This document shows, one piece after another, positions 17,739 to 26,758 of a stretch of 37,019 bases of DNA (the first letter of the stretch is position 1; each line of letters starts with the position of its first letter). Position numbers and translations under genes: made by a program. Source of the DNA: Phormidium pseudopriestleyi FRX01 (GTDB taxonomy: Bacteria > Cyanobacteriota > Cyanobacteriia > Cyanobacteriales > Laspinemataceae); contig NZ_JAFLQW010000332.1 in the NCBI RefSeq assembly GCF_017313335.1, positions 1-37,019 of the forward strand. Direction: 5' to 3'. The notes below the pieces were generated by a model that ran no database searches, was not told the DNA's origin, and saw only the letters and a list, made by a program, of their open reading frames with translations.

Positions 17739-18140
17739 ATGGGTGGGTTGATGTCTCCTGAAACAGTTCCTAATGCAGAACGACGGATTAAAAGTGGTGC
17801 CGGATGGCGGATCGGCTGGGACCCTCAAGGGGAACTCTATCCGGGTTTAGTCGGGGGAGATGACTGGGCGATCGAACTCACCGAGGGCGAGTTCAATGAC
17901 TTTTGCCGATTATTGGCGCAATTGGCAACGACGATGACGCAAATGGCATCGGAGTTGATGGACTCAGAACGGATAACCTGTGAAGCGGAAAGCGATGTCT
18001 TGTGGATGGAGGTGGAAGGCTATCCCCATGCCTACCTTCTTCATGTTATCCTCAGTACAGGACGGCGCTGCGAGTTCAGTTGGCCTGCGGAGGCAGTCCC
18101 CGGACTGGTCGAGGCGGCAAGGGTGTTAAAAATTTTTTAA
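17739..18140 (+). CDS. DUF1818-family protein
   Basis: This 133-residue soluble protein carries the pattern I associate with cyanobacterial DUF1818: GWRIGWDP near residue 22, then YPGLVGGDDWAIELTEGEFNDFCRLL, and a C-terminal half with strand-like segments (LWMEVEGYPHAYLLHVIL, RRCEFSWPAEAVPGL). The function of the family is unknown to me. It begins three bases after the stop of the upstream gene, which supports co-transcription from rpoZ. The ATG at 17739 or the one at 17751 could be the start, as the ribosome-binding site is not decisive. tRNA-Pro follows closely downstream. Confidence 0.8.
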   Translation: MGGLMSPETVPNAERRIKSGAGWRIGWDPQGELYPGLVGGDDWAIELTEGEFNDFCRLLAQLATTMTQMASELMDSERITCEAESDVLWMEVEGYPHAYLLHVILSTGRRCEFSWPAEAVPGLVEAARVLKIF

Positions 18141-18190
18141 TTTCCCTCTTGCGTCCAGAAAAAGCTTATGCTAAGATAGTAAAGCGTCGT

Positions 18191-18264
<74 letters not shown>

Positions 18265-18320
18265 CTTGAGAACACTAGAGCCGAGTTCCGGTTTTAGAAA
18301 ATCAACAGCATAAAAAGAAC

Positions 18321-18361
18321 GTCGAGTCTTCTACAGATTAGAGATTCGGCTTTCTTTTTTT
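18321..18361 (+). terminator. Probable terminator after tRNA-Pro
   Basis: GTCGA (18321-18325) can pair with TCGGC (18346-18350), including one G-T pair, with a further TCT/AGA pairing inside. A T-rich run TTTCTTTTTTT follows at 18351-18361. It lies about 60 bases after the tRNA and fits an intrinsic terminator for the operon or the tRNA. Confidence 0.55.
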
Positions 18362-18421
18362 GGGCGATCGCCCCCCAGTGCAAGAGCAAAAAAATTAGAG
18401 AGTATTCTCAAAAAAAAATTA

Positions 18422-18673
18422 TTACCGCTTCGGCCTAAATAAATCTTCCTTGTTTTGGTTGAGATTATCCCACAGCCGCTTAATTTCTTTAGAACTTTCA
18501 AATCTCGACAGTTCTCCTTTCATTTCTAATTCTCGTATAGCCGAAACTTTTTGACCAAACTCTCGTAAATTAGCCTGACTAACCATTAGTTCGGGAAGAA
18601 AGTTAGACTCAACAACCGGATGGCTAGATTCTGCATAGGGCAATTCTTCTCGATGTTCAGAAGTTGTACTCAT
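18422..18673 (-). CDS. Small conserved cyanobacterial protein (DUF7219-like)
   Basis: This 83-residue soluble protein has a strong ribosome-binding site (AAGGAGG seven or fewer bases before the ATG). The second half, with NLREFGQKVSAIRELEMKGE and then KEIKRLWDNLNQNKEDL, resembles a short cyanobacterial family I know as DUF7219 (typical pattern NLQEFAQ(K/R)V...LETGGKLS...IK.LWKQLK.SKKEL). The characteristic glycine-rich turn differs here. The family has no established function. It is convergent with tRNA-Pro and is followed by the tRNA terminator on the other strand. I see no operon partner. Confidence 0.72.
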   Translation of the reverse strand: MSTTSEHREELPYAESSHPVVESNFLPELMVSQANLREFGQKVSAIRELEMKGELSRFESSKEIKRLWDNLNQNKEDLFRPKR

Positions 18674-19354
18674 AACCTCCTTAATGGGTTAAATCAGGGG
18701 GTGGGGTGATTCGCGTCTGAAATTGATAAGTTGTAGAATGAATTCAGTCTCGGCAGTTGCGGCGATCGCGCCGCTTGATGAACGCAACAGTGTCTCGGCA
18801 GGGATTGAAATTCTATCTTGGGTGACATCAACCCTAGGGTATCTAACGGGGTTGATTCTTGATCGTAGAAACAGGAATAACGGGTTTTCATCATCACTAA
18901 ACAAAATAGATTGAGAAAGAGGTAAGGATTGTAACGGTGAACTTAGAGCCAAAAAATTAGGCTTAAAAAGCTAGACCCAACCTTTTTACAAAAATTTATG
19001 GGTCTGCTTTTGGTTTATTATTTTCCTACACTATCCTGTTTCAGGGTAATCTTTCTTCTACCGAAAGGATGGTCTTGGTTGTAACGCAGCATTGTCAGAA
19101 TAACTACAGTTAGCCCTCGGTTGCTCCGACTGCCAGACTCGACTGAGTGAACCGGAGAGGGTACAAAATAGGGGAAAATGGCTCAAACTGTTACATAACA
19201 AGGGGAAAATAGCGGTGGATTCTGACATCCCGATGATTCGGCGAGCATCGGGGATGGAGAGAGCAAAACGAGGAATACTAGGGCCTTTGAGATCCGGAAG
19301 CATCTCAGCACAATAAAATAGGAAAGAGAAATACGACGGGAGGTTAGCGCGAAG
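18674..19354. other. Intergenic region, no gene seen
   Basis: About 680 bases separate the small minus-strand gene from the TPR gene. Several short open frames overlap one another on both strands here, and none has a ribosome-binding site with protein-like composition. The right end should hold the promoter of the TPR gene, but I see no consensus pair. Confidence 0.5.
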
Positions 19355-20557
19355 ATGGTCAGAGAAATTTGGCAAAGCCTGAGAGGGTTATTGGGAGAAG
19401 AACGCAGCAGTCCAGAACTCCAAGAACCCGAAGGACCCGCTTCGTCACTGCCGCCCCTGGAAGATGAGGATTATGAATTGCTCTTTACCCAGATTGCGGA
19501 AGGGTTGCGCCTGGGTTGGGACCGCGATCGCGTCCAAGAGTTTTTAGGGGCGCTCAGTTGGCGTGGGGATCTTCAGTTGTGGGCGGATTGGTTACGACGC
19601 TTTGGCGATCGCCTCCAAGCTCAGGAAAATCCGAACCCTGAATGTGGGGTGCGTCTCGTCCAGTTGGGACGCCTAGGCTGTGGAGAATTCAGTCAAGTGG
19701 CCCTGAACATCGGGACGGGGTTAGTTCAGCGCCAAATGCCTGCCCCTGTGCCACCCCCAGCGGCCCCCACCCCGCCCCAAAATGCCCAAGATTGGTTTGG
19801 GGAAGGAAATACCAAACTGAATGCGGGAGATTGGACGGGGGCGATCGCCGCCTATCGCGAAGCGGTGAAACTCAAACCCGATTATTTGGAAGGCTGGAGT
19901 AATTTGGGGGCAGTTCTGTTTTATTCTCAACAGTATGCAGAAGCTTTGGAAGTGTTCGATCGCGCCTTGGCCCTGCAAAGTGAAAATGCCAGTTTATGGT
20001 TTAATCGCGGCTTTACTCTCTCCTTATTAGAGCGTCCCGCTGAGGCGATCAATGCTTATGAAAAAGCCCTGCAACTTCAACCAGATTTGGTGGTAGCATG
20101 GCAAAATCGGGGGGTTGATTTGATGCAGTTGGAACAGCATCAAGAGGCGGTTCGCTGTTTTGAGCAGGCGATACAACTTAAGCCCGATTTTGGCGAAGCC
20201 TGGAATAGTCGCGGGAATGCGTTATTCAAATTAACCCGCTATGAAGATGCAGTTACCAGTTACGATCGCGCTATTGAATTGCAAAGTGATCGGGCTGACG
20301 CCTGGTTTAATCGGGGATTGGCTTTAGCTGCCAATAGTCAACCCTCTGAGGCGATCGCCTCGTTTGATCGGGTGATTTCTCTGCAACCCAATAACTTTGA
20401 AGTTTGGGTAAATCGCGGTTTAACCTTGATGAGCAGCCAACGATTTTTAGAGGCGATCGCCTCCTTTGATCGGGCGATCGAAATCAATCCCAGCGACTCC
20501 AATGCGATCGCCTATCGACAACAAGCCCAGGACCACCTCGAACAAACCGCTTCTTAA
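19355..20557 (+). CDS. Tetratricopeptide-repeat protein (400 aa)
   Basis: After an acidic, globular N-terminal part (about residues 1-120) and a proline-rich linker (APVPPPAAPTPPQ), residues 142-385 hold seven tandem 34-residue TPR units. They carry W.N.G.AL.....Y.EA...Y..A..L.P patterns such as WFNRGLALAANSQPSEAIAS. Such arrays bind other proteins. No signal peptide or membrane helix is seen, so it is probably cytoplasmic. GGGAGG lies about ten bases before the ATG. The N-terminal domain has LLFTQIAEGLRLGWDRDRVQ and WADWLRRFGDRL, and I do not recognise it as a named domain. The partner is unknown. Confidence 0.92.
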   Translation: MVREIWQSLRGLLGEERSSPELQEPEGPASSLPPLEDEDYELLFTQIAEGLRLGWDRDRVQEFLGALSWRGDLQLWADWLRRFGDRLQAQENPNPECGVRLVQLGRLGCGEFSQVALNIGTGLVQRQMPAPVPPPAAPTPPQNAQDWFGEGNTKLNAGDWTGAIAAYREAVKLKPDYLEGWSNLGAVLFYSQQYAEALEVFDRALALQSENASLWFNRGFTLSLLERPAEAINAYEKALQLQPDLVVAWQNRGVDLMQLEQHQEAVRCFEQAIQLKPDFGEAWNSRGNALFKLTRYEDAVTSYDRAIELQSDRADAWFNRGLALAANSQPSEAIASFDRVISLQPNNFEVWVNRGLTLMSSQRFLEAIASFDRAIEINPSDSNAIAYRQQAQDHLEQTAS

Positions 20558-20786
20558 CCCCAGATTGAAGGAGGCGAAAGGTTGATTTTCCCCGCCTCCT
20601 GTGATGCATCTTCCCCCAAAATCAACCAGGGACGACTCCGGGTCATAATTTTTCTCAATTACCCTAACTTTTCGGACCTTGATAATGGCAAGCATTGATA
20701 AAACCTATGCTACTTTCTTGCATTGTTAGTCCATTAGGCGGTAAGAATAAGAAATCAATCTCATCCTGAAAAAAAAGGATTTTATC

Positions 20787-20993
20787 ATGACTATTTGGGT
20801 AAACGAACAAATCGATCCATCGGGACTGATTTATGCTTGCATTGCCTGCTGTGATGAAACCCAAGCACAATCCTGTCACGACTCCTTTCTAAAAAACCTC
20901 ACCGACGAACAAAAAACCAGAGGTTGGAGTGTCAAAATGCGAACGGTAGACACCTGGGAAGAAGTCCCCGTGAGTGCCTTGAAATTGGCATGA
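20787..20993 (+). CDS. Small conserved cyanobacterial protein (68 aa)
   Basis: This is a short soluble protein. It has a cysteine-rich centre (YACIACCDETQAQSC) and a C-terminal half with KTRGWSVKMRTVDTWEEVP. AAGGA lies about eight bases before the ATG. I recall similar 60-70 residue proteins in other cyanobacteria, but no function. Four cysteines could bind metal or act in redox, but the spacing (C-x2-C-C...C) matches no motif I can name. It is followed by a long hairpin shared with the convergent channel gene. Confidence 0.7.
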   Translation: MTIWVNEQIDPSGLIYACIACCDETQAQSCHDSFLKNLTDEQKTRGWSVKMRTVDTWEEVPVSALKLA

Positions 20994-20997
20994 GGTT

Positions 20998-21072
20998 GGG
21001 GGAGATTGGGGAGATGTTCAATGTCGCGACGGCAGTCGTTCCTCCCCATCCTCCCCATCTCCCCAATCCCCC
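20998..21072. terminator. Long hairpin between convergent genes
   Basis: The G-rich arm at 20998-21016 (GGGGGAGATTGGGGAGATG) pairs with the C-rich arm at 21056-21072 (CATCTCCCCAATCCCCC), interrupted by two extra bases in the first arm, with a loop of about 40 bases. It lies between the small plus-strand gene and the minus-strand channel gene, overlapping the latter's stop codon. It lacks a clear T-run but could end transcription from both sides. Confidence 0.45.
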
Positions 21073-22259
21073 TACTCCCAAATCGGCGGTGGCTTACGAA
21101 TACGAGGTAATTTCAACTTAAGAGGACTGAGGATTTGGTTGAGGAGGCGGAGTTGTTCCGTAGTTCCCATGCAGATTAGGGTATCTCCCACCATCAAAAC
21201 GGTATCGGCGGTGGGTCCTCCAATCAGATGTCCATCGGCGCGGCGAATAGCGAGGACCAGTGCACCGGAGTGCGATCGCAGTTTGGCATCGTGCAAACTG
21301 TCTCCGACTAAGGGACAACTCTCGGAATCAATCAAAAACTCTTCTAAATAAAAAGTGCGATCGGCCCCAGCAATAATCCCATCCACAAAATCCATCACCT
21401 GGGGTCGCAACGCTGCTGCTGCCATCCGCCGACCCCCAGTAATATAAGGAGAAACCACCGCATCGGCACCACTGCGCTGTAATTTTTGCACCGCTTCCTC
21501 ACTATTAGCGCGGGAAATGGCTCGAATTTTGGGGTTTAATGTCTTGGCAGAAATTAACGTATAGAGATTTTCCGCATCCGACGGCATCGCCGTCACCAAA
21601 CAGATTGCTCGTTCAATGCCCACCTCTAACAAAGTTGCATCCACCGTAGCATCCCCTTGAATGGCAATATACCCCAGTTGCTGCGCCTGTTGAACCACCT
21701 CAGCATTCGCGTCAATCACCAAGAAGGGAATGTTTTCGGCGTTGAACTCATAGGCAATCTGCCGACCCGTGCGACCAAATCCACAAATAATGTAATGTTC
21801 AGATAATGTCTCTATCAAGCGTCGTTGTCTTCTACTTTTGAGTTCATCTTGGAAATATCCTTCAATGATAGCGTCTGTAAAGCGGTTGACGATATACCCA
21901 ATGCTCACCAATCCCATTGCAATTAAGGAAATGGTAAATAAGCGCCCGCGATCGCCTAAGGGTTGAACTTCCATAAATCCCACCGTAGACAGGGTAATCG
22001 CCGTCATATAGACGCTATCTATCCATCGCCATCCCTCCACCAGTCGATACCAGAGGATCCCGATTAACATGACGGAGACGAGGGCGAGTACACCCCCGAT
22101 TAATTCTCGCCGAATCCGTCGATATTTTTGATTGATTTCGGTGCTTAACTGAATAAATTGATTTGAATTCACAGAATTAACCGCATTTTCTATAACTAAA
22201 CTAAGGGATGAAGTTGGGATCAAGGGTGAGCATTGACAACCTAGGCCCATCCGGATCAT
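21072..22259 (-). CDS. Two-TM potassium-channel protein with RCK domains
   Basis: The layout is an N-terminal cytoplasmic part, a first membrane helix (about 53-70), a pore region, a second helix (about 107-128) and then a cytoplasmic RCK domain with TrkA_N nucleotide-binding fold (IICGFGRTGRQ, G160-x-G162-x2-G165; acidic residue near D183). A TrkA_C-like part follows. This is the MthK-type ligand-gated channel arrangement. The selectivity filter reads TLSTVGFMEV (T92-V-G-F95-M96-E97) where most channels have TVGYGD or TVGFGE, so the second filter glycine is replaced by methionine. The start at 22259 is not supported by a good ribosome-binding site; the ATG at 22250 is possible. It is divergent from the trkA-like gene with 39 bases between. 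Confidence 0.9.
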   Translation of the reverse strand: MIRMGLGCQCSPLIPTSSLSLVIENAVNSVNSNQFIQLSTEINQKYRRIRRELIGGVLALVSVMLIGILWYRLVEGWRWIDSVYMTAITLSTVGFMEVQPLGDRGRLFTISLIAMGLVSIGYIVNRFTDAIIEGYFQDELKSRRQRRLIETLSEHYIICGFGRTGRQIAYEFNAENIPFLVIDANAEVVQQAQQLGYIAIQGDATVDATLLEVGIERAICLVTAMPSDAENLYTLISAKTLNPKIRAISRANSEEAVQKLQRSGADAVVSPYITGGRRMAAAALRPQVMDFVDGIIAGADRTFYLEEFLIDSESCPLVGDSLHDAKLRSHSGALVLAIRRADGHLIGGPTADTVLMVGDTLICMGTTEQLRLLNQILSPLKLKLPRIRKPPPIWE

Positions 22260-22298
22260 GCTACAGAGGAATCACATTCCAACTGGAGAGATAGACTG

Positions 22299-22976
22299 AT
22301 GTACATTATTATCGGTGGCGCAGGGTTACTGGGACTCAACTTAGCGGAAAGATTGATAGAACTCGGACATACGATCGCCCTGATAGATGTTGACCCAACT
22401 GCCTGTCATTATGCCCGTGAACAACTCGGGGTGATGGCCTTTGAAGGCAGTACGGTGAGTACAGAGTTGCTCTTAGAAGCGGGGATTCGGAAAGCGGATG
22501 CCGTGGCCGCAATGTTGCGGAATGATGCTTTAAATTTAGCGATGGTTGCCCTGGCTAAATATTATGGGGTTTCGGAAATTTTAGTCCGAATGCGCCATCG
22601 GGATTTTGAACAACCTTATCGGATTGCGGGGGCTACCCATATTATCAGTACAGTGGAACTGGCGGTGACCACAATGGCGAATGCGATCGAGTATCCGGAA
22701 GTGGAATCGATGATGCATTTTGAACAAGGGCAAATTGAAGTGCTCAAACTTTCGATTCCCGATAATTCCCAGGCGATCGGGCGGAGTTTGGCCGAGATTG
22801 CCCGCGACCCCCGCTTTCCCCAAGGTTCTCTGATTATTGGTTATCAACCTTATCCCCATAGTGATTTAGTCATTCCCAACGGGAGTACGGTGATTGAACT
22901 GCACTCGACCATCCTGATTGTAACCAAACAAAATTGTTTACACAAAATGATTGACTTCATGAAAGGCTCTATTTAG
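22299..22976 (+). CDS. TrkA-family potassium uptake regulator (RCK protein)
   Basis: This 225-residue cytoplasmic protein has the full RCK layout: a Rossmann fold at the N-terminus (YIIIGGAGLLG, glycines 6-12, with D30 in LIDVDP closing strand two) and a TrkA_C domain in the C-terminal third (EVLKLSIPDNSQAIGRSLAE onward). Such proteins bind NAD(H) or nucleotides and gate a membrane potassium transporter or channel. No TrkH/KtrB-type membrane subunit is in the window, so its partner lies elsewhere or is the divergent channel. GGAGAG precedes the ATG. Its stop codon overlaps the stop of the antiporter gene on the other strand by four bases. Confidence 0.9.
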   Translation: MYIIIGGAGLLGLNLAERLIELGHTIALIDVDPTACHYAREQLGVMAFEGSTVSTELLLEAGIRKADAVAAMLRNDALNLAMVALAKYYGVSEILVRMRHRDFEQPYRIAGATHIISTVELAVTTMANAIEYPEVESMMHFEQGQIEVLKLSIPDNSQAIGRSLAEIARDPRFPQGSLIIGYQPYPHSDLVIPNGSTVIELHSTILIVTKQNCLHKMIDFMKGSI

Positions 22977-24595
22977 TCATCTTCTAACTTCAATAATTGT
23001 TGGTCTAAATGATTTACCTTTTTTTGAACGATTTCTTCCGACAAAATTTGCTTGCGGAGGGCGTCATTTAAAGCACTTTTTTCTGCCATCAATACTTGCC
23101 GCCAGACCGCATCTAATTTTCCGCGATCGCCCCCATCTTCATCCTCAGACCGAATATTATAAATATCCCGCAATTGTTTCTCAGCCCCGGCAATTTTTAC
23201 CTGATAAGAAGCCCGCATTTCCTCATAAATTGATTTGGGTAAAACCCCCGATTTGAGGAGATTGCTTAACTCTTCTTGCGCCGCTTTAGCCGCCATTAAT
23301 TGCGCTTGTAATTCTTGAATTCTCTGGCGAAATGGTGAAATATCTTGAATATTCAACCGCTTAACCAACCCGGGTAAACTTAGTCCCTGTCCCACCAAAG
23401 AGAGTAAAACCGTCCCAAACAACAGGGCAATTAATTGGGACCTTCCCTCCAAGGTTGCTGGCAATGTTAAAGCCATCGCCATTGACAAAGACCCTTTAAT
23501 ATTTCCCAAAAATAAAACGTGCTTCCACCGCAGGGGAATGGGACGGTCAAACCATTGAAGTAGCGCTAATAACGGATAAACAGACAATAGTCGCCCAATT
23601 TGATAAGCTAAAATGGCTAACAGAACGGCGGGCAAAGTATTCCATAAAGTTAGGGGATTTATTTCTAAACCAATCAGCAAAAAAATAAACGTATTCACCC
23701 CAAATCCAGCATATTCCCAGAAACTATATAAAGCAATCCGATTCGAGGCTGAAGCGGTCTGTTTTATCCCAATATTCCCCACTAACAAGCCAGCAACCAC
23801 AACCCCAACTACCCCAGATACTCCAAGTAACTGACCCAATTGAAACGTCCCCAAAGCTACAGCAACGCTGAGTAAAATACTGGTCAAACCATCATCATAA
23901 CGGGACAACAATCCGCTACTTAAATAGCCCACCATTAACCCAATTATTGTGCCGCCCACGATGACAATAAAGAGTTGTTGAAGTCCATTAATGAAGGAAA
24001 AACTTCCCATGATTTGAACGTTCACCAAGAGGCTGAATATCACTAAGGCGACCCCATCATTAAACAGACTCTCTCCATTGACAATGGTCGATAACCGACT
24101 GGGAACCGAAACCTCTTTAAATACTGCAATGACTGACACGGTATCAGTGACGGCTAAAATCACGCCTACTAATAAGGCGGGAATCCAGTCTAATCCTAAT
24201 CCGAATTTAATCAGCAGTCCGGTGACTCCAAAAGAAATAATCAGTCCCGGACCGGCTAACAATGAAATGGGAACGATTGTGCTGCGTAACCGACTAATAT
24301 CGGTATTAATGGCCGCTTCAAAGATTAAAATGGGCAAGAAGAGGTTTAAAATTAGAGAAGAATCTAGCCCAATGTTTCCCGGTAAAAATTCCGTAATGGC
24401 TAAACCGGCCAAGACCAAACCTGTGACGTAGGGAATTTTAAATCGCCGGGAAAAAATTGCGACAAAAGTAGCAACTAACAACAGAATAATCAGGACGATC
24501 GCTAATTCCTCTACTCGTCCAGATTGAACGGATGTCCCCGATTCTATTTGGGAAAGAAGACGTGGAAAAGGGGTGCTGCTAGTCATTAATCCCAT
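22973..24595 (-). CDS. Na+/H+ antiporter, CPA1/NhaP type
   Basis: An inner-membrane cation:proton antiporter. About 12 hydrophobic helices span residues 30-430. The ion-binding pair of this family is visible: LAVTDTVSV (D151 from this start) and GESLFNDGVAL (N179-D180). NhaP proteins usually have TDP at the first site, and here it is TDT. The C-terminal 110 residues form a hydrophilic, coiled-coil tail (RQRIQELQAQLMAAKAAQEE), common in regulated antiporters. I start at ATG 24595; a TTG at 24622 would add nine residues. No clear ribosome-binding site is seen. The gene overlaps the trkA-like gene tail to tail and belongs to the cation module. Confidence 0.93.
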   Translation of the reverse strand: MGLMTSSTPFPRLLSQIESGTSVQSGRVEELAIVLIILLLVATFVAIFSRRFKIPYVTGLVLAGLAITEFLPGNIGLDSSLILNLFLPILIFEAAINTDISRLRSTIVPISLLAGPGLIISFGVTGLLIKFGLGLDWIPALLVGVILAVTDTVSVIAVFKEVSVPSRLSTIVNGESLFNDGVALVIFSLLVNVQIMGSFSFINGLQQLFIVIVGGTIIGLMVGYLSSGLLSRYDDGLTSILLSVAVALGTFQLGQLLGVSGVVGVVVAGLLVGNIGIKQTASASNRIALYSFWEYAGFGVNTFIFLLIGLEINPLTLWNTLPAVLLAILAYQIGRLLSVYPLLALLQWFDRPIPLRWKHVLFLGNIKGSLSMAMALTLPATLEGRSQLIALLFGTVLLSLVGQGLSLPGLVKRLNIQDISPFRQRIQELQAQLMAAKAAQEELSNLLKSGVLPKSIYEEMRASYQVKIAGAEKQLRDIYNIRSEDEDGGDRGKLDAVWRQVLMAEKSALNDALRKQILSEEIVQKKVNHLDQQLLKLEDD

Positions 24596-25265
24596 CACGA
24601 TTTGAATGAAATTTACGGACAATTGGGCGAAGGTTACGAACGCGACAAAAACCCTGATGGAAACTTAGAGTTTGGGGTCTTGAATACTCTACCATACCCC
24701 TGAAAACTCCTCCGATGGTGAGGAATCATCCGTGACGAGGGTTAATGGATGGATGGATTCTCAGACAAAGGGACCAAAGGTGGGTCCATCTTGATGTTAT
24801 GGACCGATCGCACCCCAGTCTCTGCCCCGGGAGTCATGGAACCCTGACATTTCCCTGCCCTTCGTGATTTCCCCCACCCACAGGGACCCACCGTAATCTC
24901 ACGGATTGCCCAGGCGATCGTTAAATTGTTGAAAAATATTGCTGAATCACCAACCCTAGGGATGCGGTTGATTCCTGATGACCGTTCCCGCCTTCCTTGT
25001 TCGATTCTCTCCGACTTTTCTTTCCCCGATTACCTATAATAGGACGGCATATTTCCCCATTATAAAAATAACAGAAATCCCCGGAAAAGTCAAGCCCATT
25101 TTGAGGAATTTTGGTAAAATCCGGTTCCCCAATTGAGTCGGTCCAAGGGCGGAAAAGTTCACTCTTCTTAACCGCAAAAGGACGAGGAATTAGCTAGGAT
25201 AAAATATGATTCTAGGCGGGTCGTAGCCAACCCGCGTAAAAACTCAGGAAAATTAGGAGAAAGTA
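24596..25265. other. Intergenic region upstream of argD
   Basis: About 640 bases between divergent antiporter and argD genes hold no gene I can support. A TATAAT within CCTATAATAGG lies at 25033-25043, without a matched -35. A perfect 6-bp stem GCGGGT/ACCCGC (25216-25221 with 25230-25235) sits about 30 bases before the argD start codon and could affect translation. Confidence 0.45.
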
Positions 25266-26537
25266 GTGAGTCCAGAAACCCTCATTTCCCAGCCCAACCT
25301 TGAAACGAACCCGTCTGTTTTTGACCCTGCCGAATTTGATGCAGCGGTGATGACCACCTACGGACGCTTTCCCCTGGCCCTAGAACGGGGTCAGGGATGC
25401 CGTGTTTGGGATACCGAAGGGCGAGCATACCTGGATTTTGTAGCGGGGATTGCCACCTGTACCCTCGGGCACGCACATCCGGCAATGGTCAAAGCGGTGA
25501 CGGAACAAATCCAAAAACTGCATCATGTTTCTAACTTGTATTATATTCCCGAACAGGGAGCGTTAGCCCAATGGTTGGTAGATCATTCCTGTGCCGATCG
25601 CGTGTTTTTCTGTAACTCTGGTGCAGAAGCGAATGAAGGTGCCATCAAACTCGCACGCAAATACGCTCACACCGTATTAAATATCGATGACCCGGTGATT
25701 TTAACCGCCCATGCCAGTTTCCACGGACGCACCCTCGCCACCATTACCGCCACGGGTCAACCCAAATACCAGAAGAATTTCGACCCCCTAGTACCCGGGT
25801 TTGCTTATGTGCCGTTTAATGATATTGATGCACTCAAAGCCGCGATCGCCCAATTGGATGGGGGAGAAAAACGCCGAGTGGCAGCCATTCTCCTCGAACC
25901 GCTACAGGGAGAAGGCGGAGTCCGTCCCGGGGATGTGAGTTACTTCCATGCCGTCCGACAAATTTGCGATGATTTAGGCATTTTGCTGATTTTAGACGAA
26001 GTACAGGTAGGAATGGGCCGGTCTGGGAAGCTGTGGGGATATGAAAACCTAGGCATCGAACCGGATATCTTTACCTCAGCCAAAGGTTTAGGCGGTGGAA
26101 TCCCGATTGGGGCAACATTATGTAAATCCAGTTGTAATATCTTCCAACCGGGGGATCATGCCAGTACATACGGTGGCAATCCCTTCGCCTGTGGGGTGGC
26201 CCTCACGGTCTGTCAAACTCTGGAACAGGATAATTTGTTAGCCAATGCCGCACAACGGGGGGAACAATTACGCCAGGGATTAGAGGCGATCGCCACTCAA
26301 TATCCCAATCTAATTGCCGAAGTGCGCGGTTGGGGACTGATTAATGGTCTGGAGTTGTCTGCCGAAACGGAAATGACTGCGATTGAGATTGTCAAAGCAG
26401 CAATGGCAGCGGGATTATTACTGGTTCCGGCAGGACCAAAAGTGGTGCGGTTTGTGCCGCCTTTGATTGTTACCGAGTCGGAGGTGGATGAAGCATTAGC
26501 AACGATTAGCAAGGCGATCGCGCAATTGAGCGCTTAA
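25266..26537 (+). CDS. argD: Acetylornithine aminotransferase
   Basis: This PLP-dependent class-III aminotransferase converts N-acetylglutamate semialdehyde to N-acetylornithine, with glutamate as amino donor, in arginine synthesis. The 423-residue protein shows the family blocks: LDFVAGIATCTLGHAHP, FFCNSGAEANEGAIKLAR (phosphate binding), SFHGRTLA, ILLEPLQGEGG (E211), LILDEVQVGMGR (D244) and the PLP lysine K273 in TSAKGLGGGIPIGA. The C-terminal VRFVPPLIV is also typical. The start is GTG 25266 with AGGAG about seven bases upstream. It is monocistronic and followed by a palindromic terminator-like repeat. Other members of this class, such as ornithine or succinylornithine aminotransferase, are less likely given the overall match. 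Confidence 0.95.
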   Translation: MSPETLISQPNLETNPSVFDPAEFDAAVMTTYGRFPLALERGQGCRVWDTEGRAYLDFVAGIATCTLGHAHPAMVKAVTEQIQKLHHVSNLYYIPEQGALAQWLVDHSCADRVFFCNSGAEANEGAIKLARKYAHTVLNIDDPVILTAHASFHGRTLATITATGQPKYQKNFDPLVPGFAYVPFNDIDALKAAIAQLDGGEKRRVAAILLEPLQGEGGVRPGDVSYFHAVRQICDDLGILLILDEVQVGMGRSGKLWGYENLGIEPDIFTSAKGLGGGIPIGATLCKSSCNIFQPGDHASTYGGNPFACGVALTVCQTLEQDNLLANAAQRGEQLRQGLEAIATQYPNLIAEVRGWGLINGLELSAETEMTAIEIVKAAMAAGLLLVPAGPKVVRFVPPLIVTESEVDEALATISKAIAQLSA

Positions 26538-26571
26538 TTCTAACCCCGGATTGGATTGAGCGCGATCGCAC

Positions 26572-26600
26572 ACCCGGTTTCCCGACTGAAACCGGGTTTT
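26572..26600. terminator. Palindromic terminator-like repeat after argD
   Basis: ACCCGGTTTC (26572-26581) and GAAACCGGGT (26588-26597) form a perfect 10-bp stem with a 6-base loop, followed by a T-run (26597-26600). It is a spaced version of the dispersed GAAACC[C/G]GGTTTC palindrome, here probably serving as an intrinsic terminator for argD. Confidence 0.65.
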
Positions 26601-26758
26601 AAGGGTTGCTATTGCAACGGATTGGGTTAAATGTCAAGGGTGAAATTGGGGATTTTAACCCATTGCTGGTCACCACAGAGTCAAAATCCTATACAATTAA
26701 TCCAGAAAGAGTCGTTTGCCTCTCAATCCTATGCCTAAATCGGTATTATTAAGTCATC

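Noticed and set aside
18689-18952. Overlapping short open frames on both strands before the TPR gene
   Set aside because: None has a good ribosome-binding site or protein-like composition, and they overlap each other in several frames.
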